A DNA stretch of 64,000 nt from Metallyticus violacea (taxonomy: Eukaryota; Arthropoda; Insecta; Mantodea; Metallyticidae), in the NCBI GenBank assembly GCA_030762175.1, contig CM060834.1, forward strand, positions 32,058,501 through 32,122,500. The letters run 5' to 3'. The number at the start of each line of letters is the position of its first letter. Position 1 is the first letter of the stretch. The notes below the pieces were generated by a model. The model was not told the DNA's origin. It was given only the letters and a program-made list of their open reading frames with translations, and made no database searches. The position numbers and the translations under genes are program-made. Shown here in pieces: positions 45,340-57,780 of the stretch.

Positions 45340-46190
45340 GCCGTAGCTTTACAAAAATATCTTGGATTAAATTTAGAAATTGAAATCCTGGAATGCAGTG
45401 CTCCAGCACTAGAGTGTTTCATACTCCACATGACTCGAGGCAAAAGGTAAGATTTACAATGCACGTAATCTAAGCGTTGTAAGTGCTTGTGAGCGTAAAA
45501 ATAAATTCAGCATAAACTTTCTGTTCTTAGCTCAGATCTTAAAAAACACCTCGAACCCTCACGAATACAATTTGTACTTACAACAAGTTTCTTTATTTAA
45601 GGGACACTGGGAGCGGATTCTCAAAGTTCCACATTTTTGTATGATTTTTCTGCAACTGTTACTGTGATTGCATTGCTGTTAAGTTAAAAAATATATATAT
45701 ACCAATTTCATCCCAATTAGATCAATATTTGGGAGTTATAAATTATTTAATTTTGTTATATAAATATGTCACATAATGAAAATGTTACACGCCGCTCATG
45801 AGTTGGTAAAATTGATTAGCATTTTTGCAAATGGAGCTTTGAACCACATATAAAAATTGCATTGAAAAGTATTTTAAATAAATTTGATGAGTGAACTGTG
45901 ATCATTTTTCCAATCTATAAGAAAGTTTAAACTTTAAAATTAATAATATTTTCATACAAAATACTTTTTTAAAAATTATAATTAGTGTTAGCATACATTT
46001 TCTCCTATACAATGTGACAATGCACATGTGCACTTCTGCACATTCTGAAAAAAAAAAAATTAATTGAATTTAAACAAAAATTGTGTGCGCGGGACATTTT
46101 GAATGTGTGAAAACGAAGTTTTGTGAAAAAAAGCTGTTATATGTATATATACAGTAGGCTGGGAAACAGTGTGATTTAAAAGGGCACATG
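45340..46190. other. Intron sequence, no recognised feature
   Basis: AT-rich second-intron DNA of the hexosaminidase gene. Confidence 0.4.
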
Positions 46191-46193
46191 TCG

Positions 46194-46480
46194 GTCCTGG
46201 TGGTGTAATGGTAACCATACTTACCTTCTAACCCAAGATCGCGGGTTCAAACCCGGCCAGGATCGATGGATTTTTAGGGCGTAAAAATCCTAAGTATGAC
46301 TTCCTTCGGAAGGGAAGTAAAGCCGTGGGTCCCGTGTCGTATATTTACGGCACGAAAAAGAACCTCAAGCCTGAAAGAAGAGGCTCTGAGCAAAATTTGT
46401 CGGCCGTTTCACGCCTTGAAATGAATGGGACGCTGATGACCGAGATGTTAAAGAGCGCCCGTAAATAAAACAAATAACAC
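46194..46480 (+). mobile_element. SINE family B, copy 2 (full length)
   Basis: The head is tRNA-like: A box TGGTGTAATGGTAACC and B box GGGTTCAAACCC. The body includes CTTCCTTCGGAAGGGAAGTA and GGGTCCCGTGTCGTA; the tail is (AAATAA)n-like. An imperfect duplication (AAAAGGGCACATG before, AAAAGGACACGCG after) flanks it. Confidence 0.85.
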
Positions 46481-46780
46481 AAAATAAATAAATAAACAAA
46501 AAATAAAAGGACACGCGGAAATATTTAAATGACTGAGGAGACGGGGTTGGGAATACAATGTTGACTTTCTGTGGAGGTTCAAAGAACCATTTGCAGGAGT
46601 AAGAAAAAGAAAACAAGAGATTTTTTGGACCGATTTTGGCCCAAAACTCACCTTCAGTGCCTCCTAATTTCAAATTAAACATAATTATTCTTATTTCAAT
46701 TCCCGAAATAATACAAAATAAAATAACAATAACATAATTAGAGTATCCGCTGTGTAACATGTATGATCCTTGCTAAACTG

Positions 46781-47052
46781 AAACCGCCACGGATGGCCGA
46801 GGTTGTTAAATTGCGGACTCATGAGCGGGAGGTCTGGGGTTAGAATCCCGCCAGGACCGTCCTCCCTGACTGAGGATTTTTCCAGTCCTCATAAATGGCA
46901 AATGCCGGGGAGGTACCCTAAACTTAGCCTGGAACGTTTCCTTCCTTAAAAATAAATCCTTTCCCAATATATAATTTCATCTCATGTATCATCAGTGTTC
47001 ATCGCCTGTGGTGTGTCTGTAGCAAAAACGGACGTTAAACACTATTCATTCA
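46781..47052 (+). mobile_element. SINE family A, copy 2
   Basis: The tRNA-like head contains GGCCGAGGTTGTTAAATTGC and a worn B box GGTTAGAATCCCG; the body matches the 21387 and 48125 copies. A perfect 11-base duplication TTGCTAAACTG flanks it at 46770-46780 and 47053-47063. Confidence 0.9.
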
Positions 47053-47539
47053 TTGCTAAACTGTCTTCGGTTCATCAGCAGTCTCCTACTGGAATTCCAT
47101 AAGACAGAGGTTCAGCCAACACTTCAGATAATTCTTTTACATCAAAGGGTTCTCTTTCCATTCTTTATTCTCTTCATTGTTCTCCTCTCCTCATTATTTT
47201 CCTCTCTTTTAAGCAGGCACTCTGTTCCAATTGTTCTTGAGTTCATTATTCAGTAATTAACAAATAAACTTTACATATTCCACACCACTTCAATTCAAAA
47301 TAGCATTTGCTGATTGATTTTATAACCCTAGACATATTATATGAGTACCAACAATTTTAAAACTAATTTAATAAACACTTATTTTTAACACACATGTCTA
47401 CTTATTTTTAACTCAATATAAATAATCCCCCACATTTCTCATTTAGATCCCCAAAACACTATCTCAAAATAGAACAAATCTAAATGGTTATATACCTAAT
47501 GATCTAATAGAATAAATTTAGTTATTTTAATTCAATGAG

Positions 47540-47830
47540 TTTGATCTTCAAAAATCTTTCTTACTGTTTAATACCCATTTCTTGCTTATCAAACTTAGCC
47601 TGCATTCATTCGTTACTTTGGAATGAAAAACAATATGCATTTTATCTTCCTTATCCCCGCAGATACGGCAGACTCGTAGGATAACTTCCCCTCTCAAATC
47701 CCTTAAATTTCCAAACACCTAATCGTAACCAAGCTCATTCTTCCTACAAATTACGATATACTTTTCCTTGCCTCATCCATTTTTAATCTCTTTGTACTAT
47801 GTCAATGAACTTTTCCTCTCTAGACTGGGA
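47540..47830 (-). mobile_element. LINE reverse transcriptase C-terminal remnant
   Basis: The minus strand encodes LRVCRICGDKEDKMHIVFHS, a C-x2-C...H-x4-C type finger with its last Cys changed to Ser, then a region starting VTNECR. The context matches the ends of LINE proteins, as at 43900-44300. Confidence 0.5.
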
Positions 47831-48124
47831 GAATAAAATCGAACTATTGAGGACACAGTGTCTAAGTTGTGCGCGAACTTAATTTTCTGATATGGTTAAC
47901 GTAAAATCTAAATCAAGAAACGGGTTATCTTTTACTATCTGTGCTACCTAACTGAACCAGACATTATAAAATTAGCTGAAAAAAAAAGTTTCACGGTTTA
48001 AATGACTATAAAATATCTTTTGTAATTTATAGTACAGTATGTACACAAAAACACTCAGTGTATAGTGTATAGTGAAGCTCTCTGTTGTCATATTTACATG
48101 AAACTTGACATTTGAAAGAGAAAC

Positions 48125-48406
48125 ACCGCCACGGGTGGGCGAGGTCGTTTAGGCGCAGACTCGTGAGTAGGAGGTCTAAGGTTCGAATCCCGCCAGGACC
48201 GTCCTCCCCGACTGAGGTTTTTTTAAGGTTTTCCTCAGTCCCCATAAATGGCAAATGCCGGGGAGGTACCCTAAACTTAGGTCTGGAACGTTCCCTTCCT
48301 TAAAAATAAACCCTTTCCCAATATATCATTTCATTTCATGTATCACCAGTGTTCATCGCCTGTGGTGCCTCTGTAGCAAAAAACGGGCGTTAAACACTAT
48401 TCATTT
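48125..48406 (+). mobile_element. SINE family A, copy 3
   Basis: A tRNA-like head with B box GGTTCGAATCCCG, the family body and the GTTAAACACTATTC end, flanked by a perfect 15-base duplication ATTTGAAAGAGAAAC at 48110-48124 and 48407-48421. An antisense frame reading PGGIRTLDLLLTS arises only from this element. Confidence 0.95.
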
Positions 48407-48784
48407 ATTTGAAAGAGAAACTAAAATATTTTAGCACCTTCAAAGTGTGCTCCACATGTCACGCTACAGATAAGAAGGCGATATTCTCACCCACGCCACA
48501 CGCGCTCCTACTATTGGGATGGCAATGGTCACAGAACGCAAGTGTTTGCAGATACCTCGGCAGAGCCCGGAAGTTAGGCAAAATGCATTTTCTATCCGCG
48601 TGGATATTATCGACCTGTGCGAGACAATTCTAGGAAATTTGTGATGGGGTAACTTCTCAGCTGCATAAATGTAACAAACAAATGCAGGTGAGAAAGATGA
48701 AAGCAGCACAGCTGTGCAATAAACCGTCCCTACATTATGTCCATTACGGAAGTAAGAGAGAAACTAACCTGATTCCCCTATAAA

Positions 48785-49240
48785 CGCATAACAGAAAATG
48801 AATTTGACCAGAAATCACTTCGCTTCTTTTGCTCATTCGTCAGGGCTATTCAAAACTACTGTACTTTGTCTTGATCAACATTTCCATGATATCCTTAAAG
48901 GTGAATGTTCTGTTATAACTGGTATGAGTCCTTCGGAAATAACTTGTTTTAAATATATTCCAATTACTTCAGGAAAGTAGATCGTTCTTTTTCCATGATG
49001 AAAGTGTTCTTTCTGACAAGCGCTAACTATGGCAGTTGATATCTTGAAAAAACATCTTGTTGTGGTTGTAACCAATAGGTTTTAGTATTTTAATTATGCG
49101 ATAAAGAAATTATGTATCTTACTTACCTATTTTCATAATGATGCGTGAGATTACACTGTTTTCACTTTAAACACTGCCTATTTTAAGTATTTAGGTGCCT
49201 TTTTGCCTCCCTGTTTTAGTCGATATAAATGTCTGGTCAT
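48785..49240 (+). mobile_element. hAT-type transposase C-terminal remnant, copy 2
   Basis: The plus strand encodes TVLCLDQHFHDILKGE, then PSEITCFKYIPITSGKVDRS and FSMMKVFF, the same region as in copy 1 at 27885-28290 but with a stop between GK and VDRS and a frame break after MMK. The shared non-coding 3' flank runs to about 49235. Confidence 0.65.
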
Positions 49241-49254
49241 CAGGTTTCGCCGTT

Positions 49255-49420
49255 TCGACTCATTTATAATTGCAGTTTGTGAGGCTGAAATTCAGGCGAG
49301 TACCTAGGATCTTGAACACGGTGGATTTAGGAATGCAGGTGCAGATAGCTCTAAGCAGACTACTTAGGCCTGCGTACAAACGTCTCCCGCACACACTCCG
49401 CAATTTCGCATTTATAGGTT
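49255..49420 (-). mobile_element. Possible transposase N-terminal (HTH) fragment
   Basis: The minus strand, read across frames, gives CIPKSTVFKILGTRL after an eroded FVRRPKSA-like stretch, resembling the recognition helix of insect Tc1/mariner transposases (IPxxTVxRILRxRL). Very short. Confidence 0.35.
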
Positions 49421-49424
49421 ATTT

Positions 49425-50035
49425 CCCTAACACTTAATCACAATTGAGATATGTAGCAGAAGATACCAAGCAATTGTACTCTCCTAGCAGAATAATTTGG
49501 AAGCAAAATAAAACCATGCTCTTTCCTCGCAGTCTTTCATCAAAGGCACTTTTGGAAACAAAATTAAATTCTCCAACTTAATCCTTGAAGCGGTGACTAT
49601 TTAGAAAGGAAAATGGCATCGCAAAGTCAAATACTATGTTTTTGGATTACAAAATATCTTTTTGTGTAGAAGATTAACCTATTCAACAATTAACCTTGAG
49701 AGAAAATGTCTCATGATATTGACAATGCCAACGGTGCTATGAATTATAATTAATGTTGGTTTCTCCATTTTACAGAGTAATTAATATATAATTTATAATA
49801 ACTACTCCTAATTATCTGATGTGATAGAGGACATGAAAATCAAAAAATGTCCGGAAATGCTTCGTTTTCAATATAAAAGACAGGGCTCATCACTCACCTA
49901 ATGGCTGCATTTTTAGCTAGGGAAATAATAAAACAAGTGAAGTTAGTTTGTTGTTGTATGTCACAAAATATCTTCTGCGAGATATGTTTATTTAATTTCA
50001 TGGTATTAAAACGCACCAGTATACAATATTAAATT
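49425..50035. other. Intron sequence, no recognised feature
   Basis: AT-rich second-intron DNA. Confidence 0.4.
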
Positions 50036-50039
50036 TGCA

Positions 50040-51300
50040 GACACGCTGAAGAGTTTGGAGCAGCCTAGGGGGCAATGCTAATTTGGCAAAGCGAATCTAT
50101 GAGGAGCAAAACCTCAGCGCCATATTCCTTGCCATACAACATTTTATAGACTGGATCAACGTCTCCGAGATAGTGACCAGTTCCAGATAAAGCAAGTAAA
50201 TTCAGGAGCGAATAGAACTGTGAGAACATTTTATACTTTGAAGATGGGGTTTTGCAGAGGTTTGAAAATACCCCACGAGCTAGCACTCGGAGCTGTTGCC
50301 CATTCGATGAGTACTAGTTACATGTTGGCATGGAGAGTCTTAAGTGAGCACGAAAAGCATCCATTTCATATCCAAAAGTAATCCCAAATGATTATCCTAT
50401 CAGACGCTAATTTGCTGAATGGTACTTACATACCGTTAACAAGTCTGATTTTGCTAGACGCATATTATGGACAAATGAGGCATATTTTTTTTTCTAAAGA
50501 TGGTTTATTTAATAAATGCAACAATCACATTTGGAGTGACACTAATCCTATAACTGTGGAGAATCTCCGCAATCAATGGAAGTTTTCTGTAAATATTTGG
50601 GTTGAATTTGTTGATAACTTTCTAGTGTGGTTATATGTTATGTCTAAACGATTGAATGAACATGTTTATGACACTTTTCTTGTGGAAATGCTTCCAGAGC
50701 TACTTGAAGATGCCCCGAGAAACCTGACCTTTCATCACGAAGGTGCAACGCACATTGCAGAAATTATTTAAATGTACATTTTCCAAGTCGTTGGATAGGG
50801 AGAGCAGGTCCAGTTGCTTGTCCGGTACGTTCCCCAGATATGACTCGAGTTGATGTTTGTGTTTCGTGTCTATTAATTCAATTGCTTATGAAAAAGTCAT
50901 GGACACAGCAGAAGAATTAGTTGCTAAAATTATTCTTTCTTTTAAGATCTTCGTAACCGACCAACGATATTTCGAAGGATTCGTCATTCAATCACAGGGT
51001 GTTATACTTTGTGTATCAACAATGACAGTCGCAATTTTGAACAGTGCCCATAGCTTGTAAATACCATTTTCTTAATATCTTGATATTAGGAAAAAAACAA
51101 AAAAAAAAAAAAAAAAAAAAACGCTACTGTGTAACTAAAGAAAGTAAATGAAATAAATTCCCAAGTTGGGATTCATTTTTTCCTTAATACCTCTATAACT
51201 GAAAACGAAGTATTTTTGGACACTATTAAGAAATAATTTTCATTTTCATGCTCTCTTATCACATTAGAAAATTAGGAAGTTATTCTGTTACACCCTGTAT
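50040..51300 (+). mobile_element. Decayed DDE transposon (Tc1/mariner superfamily)
   Basis: In shifting plus-strand frames the order is: CHTTFYRLDQRLRD, THxxAWRVLSEHEKHPFHIQ (DNA-binding part), LWTNEAYF (first catalytic region), then an open frame 50388-50771 with HIWSDTNP, WVEFVDNFLVWLY, FLVEMLPELLEDAPRN and HHEGATHI (normally QHDGAPAH; the second catalytic Asp is Glu here). The right end at about 51285 holds ACACCCTGTATA, a common terminal sequence of such elements. A poly-A run at about 51093-51120 lies in the tail part. Confidence 0.7.
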
Positions 51301-51319
51301 AATGTATAAATTAACATTT

Positions 51320-52138
51320 TGATGTCATTAGGCTAAAACAGGCCCATTAACTAAACTTTAGTTTTCGTTTATATACCTCAATATAAGTAGGTACCATCCA
51401 ATTAGTCATTCGACGAATCTGACTGAAACGAGATAATATCCACATATGTACAGACTCTCTATTGATATTTCGATACTTCAGCTTCCGTAAAACGACACGG
51501 AAGTATTGTTGTGGAATTCTACTCATGCTCGATGTCTGGTTTTCTCTAGACCTCAACCGATTTGCGAACCCTACAGCTTTTAACGATTTTCCGTCTCTCA
51601 CTGTCTCCCCAATTCTGCACTATATTCTGGGCCTGCGGTGCCCTACAGACCGTTGCTACATTATTCAAGGGGACGCGCGTTGACATTACATTGGGGACTC
51701 CTTGACTTAGTTCGCAACTAGTGTGCCGCGATACGAGGTACCATGAGATTTTTAAAGAACCGATTAACGTATTTATTTGCTTTTAGTGAGATTTAAACAA
51801 TAGAATGGGAACATAATTTAGTATTACATTTTCTCTAACTGCAGTGAAACATATATTAAGAAAATCTCAATACATTATCGTACAACAAGAACTATCTAAA
51901 GGATAGATTGGTGTGAGAGATTAAGCACTTATTTAAATTATTTTTAAATTCTTTTTATTCAGGCGTTTAATACACTAGGGAGGCTATTAAAGTATATGGT
52001 ACCCCATTTGATAAAGAGGTAAACTCATCGCTAGGCTCATGTGTCAGTCAGAGAACTTCGGGGACGCTCGCATGCAGCGAGTGCACACTGCAGTGGGCGG
52101 TTTGCCTGTAAAAGTAATGGTCACGATCTTAAGCATGT
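51320..52138. other. Intron sequence with one unrecognised open frame
   Basis: A minus-strand frame at 51347-51601 (84 residues, Arg/Ser-rich) has somewhat protein-like composition, but I recognise nothing in it. No other feature seen. Confidence 0.3.
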
Positions 52139-52154
52139 GGAAAGAGAATGTTAG

Positions 52155-52240
52155 GGTAGAGTAGCGGTAAAGAGCGGTTTAGAAGGCATTGCTCTTCTGC
52201 ATAAGCTCATGGGTTCAAATTCCACACAAATTTTTTTTTT
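52155..52240 (+). repeat. tRNA-like fragment with poly(T)
   Basis: It has the B box GGGTTCAAATTCC at 52211-52223 and a T run from 52231. The A-box region GGGTAGAGTAGCGGTAAAG is poor. A worn tRNA-derived element. Confidence 0.4.
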
Positions 52241-52689
52241 TTTTATTATTATTGGTTTCATAAATGTATATGTAGAACATTTGTTACCTTAATATCATAT
52301 TAAGTTTTAACGTGTTATTTGAATTATGACATTACCTATGTACACACAAAAACGTAATCACAAACTAACGTGTTCTTTACAGATAACTAAATAAATACAC
52401 AAGCAAAAAAAAAAAAATCTTGTAAAGTAAAAAAGACATAGAAATAGACTCAAATTAATATCATGTATGAACCCTCAGCATGTATAGCTGTCCTCAATCT
52501 TTAGAGGCATAGATGATTAGATTTCTACAGTAGTGTGGACGAGAGGCTACAACATCCCAGGCTTCTTGAATTTGTGCCCATAAGTCATCTTTTGTCCTTC
52601 TTGCATGTGCAGGGAATGCATGTACAGCATATTGCATTTAACAGAACGAATATTGAAGGGGATATTACATTATTCATTATAATGAATGT

Positions 52690-52720
52690 GCGTGCGCGCG
52701 CGCGTGTGTGTGTGTGTGTT
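52690..52720. repeat. (CG)n(TG)n microsatellite
   Basis: GCGCGCGCGCG followed by (TG)n; unusually GC-rich for this region. Confidence 0.85.
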
Positions 52721-52767
52721 AACGTTAAAGCTTGTTGTATATTGGAAACAATATTACGAAACTACCG

Positions 52768-52935
52768 CTGGGAGCTGGAGAGATGGCTAGTAAGAGGAAT
52801 GTGTTGATAACGTCCAACTGTTAATATTCTGCTTTAGTTAACGCAAAGAGATGGACCGATTTGAATAGATGATGATACACATGCAGTGCATAATGTTTTA
52901 CTTGCATATTCAGTTCCCAATAGTAATTTGTCATA
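52768..52935. mobile_element. MITE-like element, one-ended copy
   Basis: It begins GGGAGCTGGAGAGATGGCTA and shares CAAAGAGATGGACCGA and TAATGTTTTACTTG with the element at 32336-32541. The second inverted end is reduced to AGTTCCCA. Confidence 0.7.
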
Positions 52936-52939
52936 TGTT

Positions 52940-53900
52940 ACAGAGGCTTATTAACAAAAAAGTATTTATACCGCGAGGCGAACCTGCGCTCTTAACTACA
53001 TCACTGCACACTCTGCCAGAGAGTCAACAGAACACACATACTAGACAGCGTATTAAGTGCATGCCATGAAACACAACTGCTGCAGTGGCGACACAGCCTT
53101 GCTGGTTACCTTGTGAATCGCGCGTTGTAACGAGTAAGCTTTGGAAGAATTTTGCGTTCATGAGATGGCTTTTTTTTTTTAGACTTACATTTACACTATA
53201 CTCGGATGTCTTATCTGCAATGTTTGATTTTTTTATGTTTCTTACGCAAGATATGGTGATCTTTCACCCATACGTATTAGTAGCAGCAGTGCATGCTTAC
53301 AGTCTTACGGTGAAATGTCCGTATAAAAACTGACATATTATTTGGGGATGTTACTTGCCCATTAAGGTAAAAAAATAAGTTTCGTCAGTGAAAAAAAATA
53401 ATTTATCTGCTACTTACACTATTGAAAATTCAATTTAAAGACTTAAGTTTGCTGGCGTGGTCAAACTGTTGTAATTGTGTGCTCCGATATCCTGTATCGT
53501 TTTCATTTAGAAGTATTGCGCCTTTTCTTGCTGCGCTCTTTGACATTCCATCTATTGTGACAAACGCCTGAGAGACTTCTGTCATGTGCTCTAATATTGC
53601 ACTTTTATGGCGCTGCTATCTAGGATGGATCTATCAGGACATTTTCTGACTGTTCTGACACAACAGTTTGTTTTAATGTACGTATCATGTTCCTGTACAC
53701 TATTATTTCACTATAGGAATTACTAAACACTGACACAACTATATTCAAATCCACTAAGCTACTAACACGATGGGCTATTAGTGCAATATTTCATGCGAAA
53801 TTACGTGGCAGACCAGCAACTGCAATGAAAAAAAAATCGCCTCTGTGTTTTTAACCGCACACTCGACTATGTTCGTATGTATCAGGCGACAAGCATGTGA
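52940..53900. other. Intron sequence, no recognised feature
   Basis: Second-intron DNA. Nothing recognised. Confidence 0.4.
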
Positions 53901-53906
53901 TATACC

Positions 53907-54480
53907 GAGGGAGGCTGTCAAAAATGTATGTATAAAAACCGCTTATAGAACTGTTTTACTAATAAAATATATATCGACAGAATTCGAAGACTAATGAAAA
54001 GATACGTAGGACACGATTCTCCAGATTTAGCTCCTATAGCTCTAGCTTGAATGTACTTTTATTGTTCACGTTATTTTTTCACAGGAGTGTTTTAGACGAC
54101 ACTGCTGAATGGGATACGCATGCATATCGTAAATTGAGTTTTTTTTATATTGCGGAATGAAAAATGTCGCGCGGTCGGAATTCATTGCTTTTTTATTTAT
54201 CATTAGTTCATAATTAATTAATGTTTTACTCTCCATCGTAATAGATGCTCGAAGTGCCAGCCCTCCGCTATGAGACCTCCTGAAAATATTTTGATACACT
54301 GGTAGCAATTCAGCCTTCCAAATATTGTAAACTGCCTCCCGGGTATTTTGTTTCGGCACCTCCACGGATTATATTTCAAGTATAGCCATGACTTTCTATA
54401 AATTAGGATGCAGCAGTTGAATGGCTTTTTACGCACTACTGACAGATACACTAATTTAGCGAAAGACTTTAGAGGATAAC
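53907..54480 (-). mobile_element. DNA transposase C-terminal remnant
   Basis: The left end GAGGGAGGCTGTCAAAAATG looks like a terminal repeat. The minus strand (about 54240-54370) encodes FGRLNCYQCI, and then a shifted IAEGWHFEHLLRW, which corresponds to the GGGHFEHLL tail of insect Tc1/mariner-type transposases, as in the element at 12228. Confidence 0.5.
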
Positions 54481-55182
54481 TTTCTAATTGATGGCCTCTT
54501 TTATCAGGTTTCTTCCTGTTAAAACCCGGTTTTTGGTATCGGCTACTTATAAGAGAAAATGCATTGGGTTCGAATTTTGTTCGTCAATCTGAAAAGTGCA
54601 TTTCCCGAGGGAAACGTTACCTCTGGAAATTTAGCACGAAATTCTCTCCTATAGTACTTGCATGATTTCTTTTGCAAATAATTATCATAAATTAATATTT
54701 TAAAACAAAATTATTTACATAAAGGACACAAAACTCTATTTTTCAACATGTTCACGTTTTTCACGAATTGTCTCTTCAGTCAAATGAAAACTGAATATCA
54801 TCTGTGGAGGGGGTTTGACATACGGCTTCCTAGTCCATTTTCTTGACAACAGTCAGGAAGAGATATATGACCTTGGATTATCGTGTTATAGGGAGGTTAT
54901 TTAAGTTACGGGCCGCCTGAGTTCGGCTGCTGTGAACTAGTTATCAAATTATTATTATTATTATTATTAAATTTTACAAAGCAAATCTTTAGTTTCTTTT
55001 TCCACTTTAATAGGTACACCAAACGTATAACTTTTATTTCTATAAACTTTGATTAAGATTTTTGAACCGGGTTTTCTTATTTCAAATTGATGTTTTTGTC
55101 CTTTTCTAATATCCCTGAAAGCTTGTAACATCAAAAAAACACCTTGTATTTAAAAATTATCATAATTTCAGTATATATTTAC

Positions 55183-55353
55183 CTCGAGCAAACAGGAATG
55201 GAGAGTAATAACTGTCTTCTTTTGGACGTTGCCCTCATCTTGATAATATGGGCAAGTCCAATGAAATGAAGATCCTGGGTTTGGTAGCTGTGGTCTATTC
55301 GATAAAAACATCTCGCCCATCCAGCGAGAGTGGGCAAAGCTAATGTGAACCTC
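55183..55353 (-). other. Exon-like segment of unknown origin
   Basis: On the minus strand a pyrimidine-rich acceptor (CTCTTTTTATTACAG) precedes a stretch open in two frames, which ends at CTCGAG before a donor-like GTAAAT. One frame includes AHSRWMGEMFLSNRPQLPNP and SSFHWTCPYYQDEG. I recognise no family. It could be an exon of an unknown antisense gene, a captured exon in a repeat, or chance. Confidence 0.25.
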
Positions 55354-55799
55354 TGTAATAAAAAGAGAGAGAGAACTCAATAAGTGTATTTCTGTGCCTA
55401 ATAATACGCTGCAATCTATAGATACAGGAACTTGAAAATCAATTTTCGAAAGGAGGAAACCCGCTCCTAACCACCTAGAAAGAGTATTATTAAGAATCGG
55501 GGTCTTAAGTACTTAACATCAAGTAAACAATTAAGTCAATACAAACAAAGCACGAACACAAGCGATGAGCCACCGCCCGGCAGGTAAACAAGAACTGATG
55601 AGTGACAGGCGTTACAGGAGAGGATGGTTTATAGCCTGTATCCTATCACATCCCTCCCACCTGTTGTTTACAGTCCGGGTACCAACATATCTTCATTGTA
55701 TTCCTTTTTGGTTTAAGTGCTTAGAAATTCCGATGCCTAATTATTATGATCAAATTTTTTTGAAATATTATATAAAGGAGTATTCCCCGTAGATCTGTC

Positions 55800-57768
55800 A
55801 AGGCCACAGTGACAAAGCGTTTTAAAGTTAACTTTCGCGATTCACTTAAACTAATCTAATCTTAGTTCTTTGATACCCCAAAGCTCTTTTCCTGTTTACA
55901 GTGGTGCGATCTTTGTACTGCAGAAGTTTAACTTGTCCAGTGCTGCGTACGATCGTTCAAAATCGTGCTCTGAGCGAAATCGCTTCCTTCGCAGAAGCGA
56001 TTACATAAATTAACTGAGGGCCCGGCAACAGTCTGTTCTCAAAACTCGTTCTTCAGCCTATAATGAATATAATACAGTATTTTGGCATCATTCGACTAGA
56101 CATTTCATAATAGTTAATCATTTCATGGTTATTGAGTATTGTTTTTAAAATAAAATCCATGTTCTTTGCTTACTATATACCACAGCACAATCAAGGCTTC
56201 TTGTGTAGTAGTTTCAAACTGCTAGAGCGAGATTATGGATTGATAAACAAGTTTGTCAGTCACAATTTTTAATGAATGATCACTAAGATTCACATTTTGC
56301 TGCGCTCTTGTTTGACGGCTTTAATTTATATAACTATACATTCTTAAACTATCTTCTTTTAATCAAGCTAGGACATTAGTCCTAGGTTCAAGCACCATTC
56401 TTTCCTCACATCTCCTAAAATTAGACAGAAGAGGAATAAGGAAAGTAGTTTCGTTAATTACTGAACATGATCACTTCAGAAAATATTTATATAAAGTGGG
56501 ACTCTATAAAGATGTACTCATTTGCAGATTGTGTCGCATATCCTGTTTAATTGCCCATTCCTGTTAAGACAAATATTATTCTTTCTATAACTATGGAAAA
56601 TCTGGGAACGGATGCTGACTTTGTAACCAAAATACTGCAACTTGTTCAAGGAACAGATTGGGAAACAGTAAAGCGTCTCTTCCTATGGGGTGGTACAATA
56701 GCCTTTTAGGCTGATGTGCCGAAGGTGGACAAAATTCCAACAAACCCACGCTATCTTTTTCTTTTAATACCTTGAAAGCTCTGATCACATATATTTTTGC
56801 ACTCTCTATACTCCGATGGTTTTAACCAAGAACATTACGTAATTAGAAAATGATAGTTATCTTTACTAAAATAATAATAATAATAATAATTATTATTATT
56901 ATTATTATAATCATCATCATGCAGTTTTCTTCGAACCTCCTCAACAAGTATTGGTTTCAAACTAACAGCCAGTGCTTGAATATCATTTTCTGACTCTTTG
57001 GGCCTATTGTTCTTAGATTTCCTTGCATAGCTTCGAATGTTTTGATTAATGAGCACCGATTCATTTATTATTTGAATATTTAGTTAATTGTGTTACAGTG
57101 GCGGCTAGTGATATAAAAGTGCAGCCCTACTCCCACATGAGAAGTTTAATTTAAAAATAATGAGTATCTACTACACACTTTGAGTATAAAATTATATTGA
57201 TGCACCCAAGTATACTCACTCTTTTAGACTATACGTTACACAACAGAAGGGTGATAAATTAAAATATATTATATGTGAACATAAAATATAACACATCAGC
57301 TATACTACAGTAGAATGTTAATAGGAAAATGAACTTTTAAAATAGTATATTGGTGTGATTATAAGATTCATTGTTTGTTTGTAAATGCAATAATGCACAT
57401 TATGCACCGAAATGGCATCATACAAAACCGAAGCTATAAACAATAGTAGCACCCCAATCACTTTAATATTAGCTAAGTACAATAGCAATTAAGTAATAAG
57501 CTAACAACGCAAAAAGCTATATTTTCGTAGCTATAACCTATAAAACAAGTAGGTATATCACTATACCAATAAATGCAAAATGTAAAAATGTTGTAGCTAA
57601 ACAACTGATAATGCTCGCCGGCTAGCGCATAATTCTGCGTTACATCGCAGTCAATCAACGACACACACTTCTCCCCACCCTAGATGCTGCCTATTGTACG
57701 ATACTCGTTTTGGCTATACTTACTACCTCGGAGCATAAAGCATCTACCGTTGCCATGGCAAACACTAT
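55800..57768. other. Intron sequence, no recognised feature except a microsatellite
   Basis: AT-rich second-intron DNA. The only clear structure is the trinucleotide palindrome at 56869-56908. Confidence 0.4.
56869..56908. repeat. (AAT)n(ATT)n perfect inverted microsatellite
   Basis: About seven AAT units run straight into about six ATT units, forming a perfect hairpin. Confidence 0.9.
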
Positions 57769-57780
57769 GAAACAAGTAAT

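Noticed and set aside
46365..46760. 131-residue minus-strand frame
   Set aside because: It runs through the SINE B body and its A-rich tail; no motif.
48027..48254. Frame with PGGIRTLDLLLTS
   Set aside because: Antisense reading of SINE A copy 3; repeat artefact.
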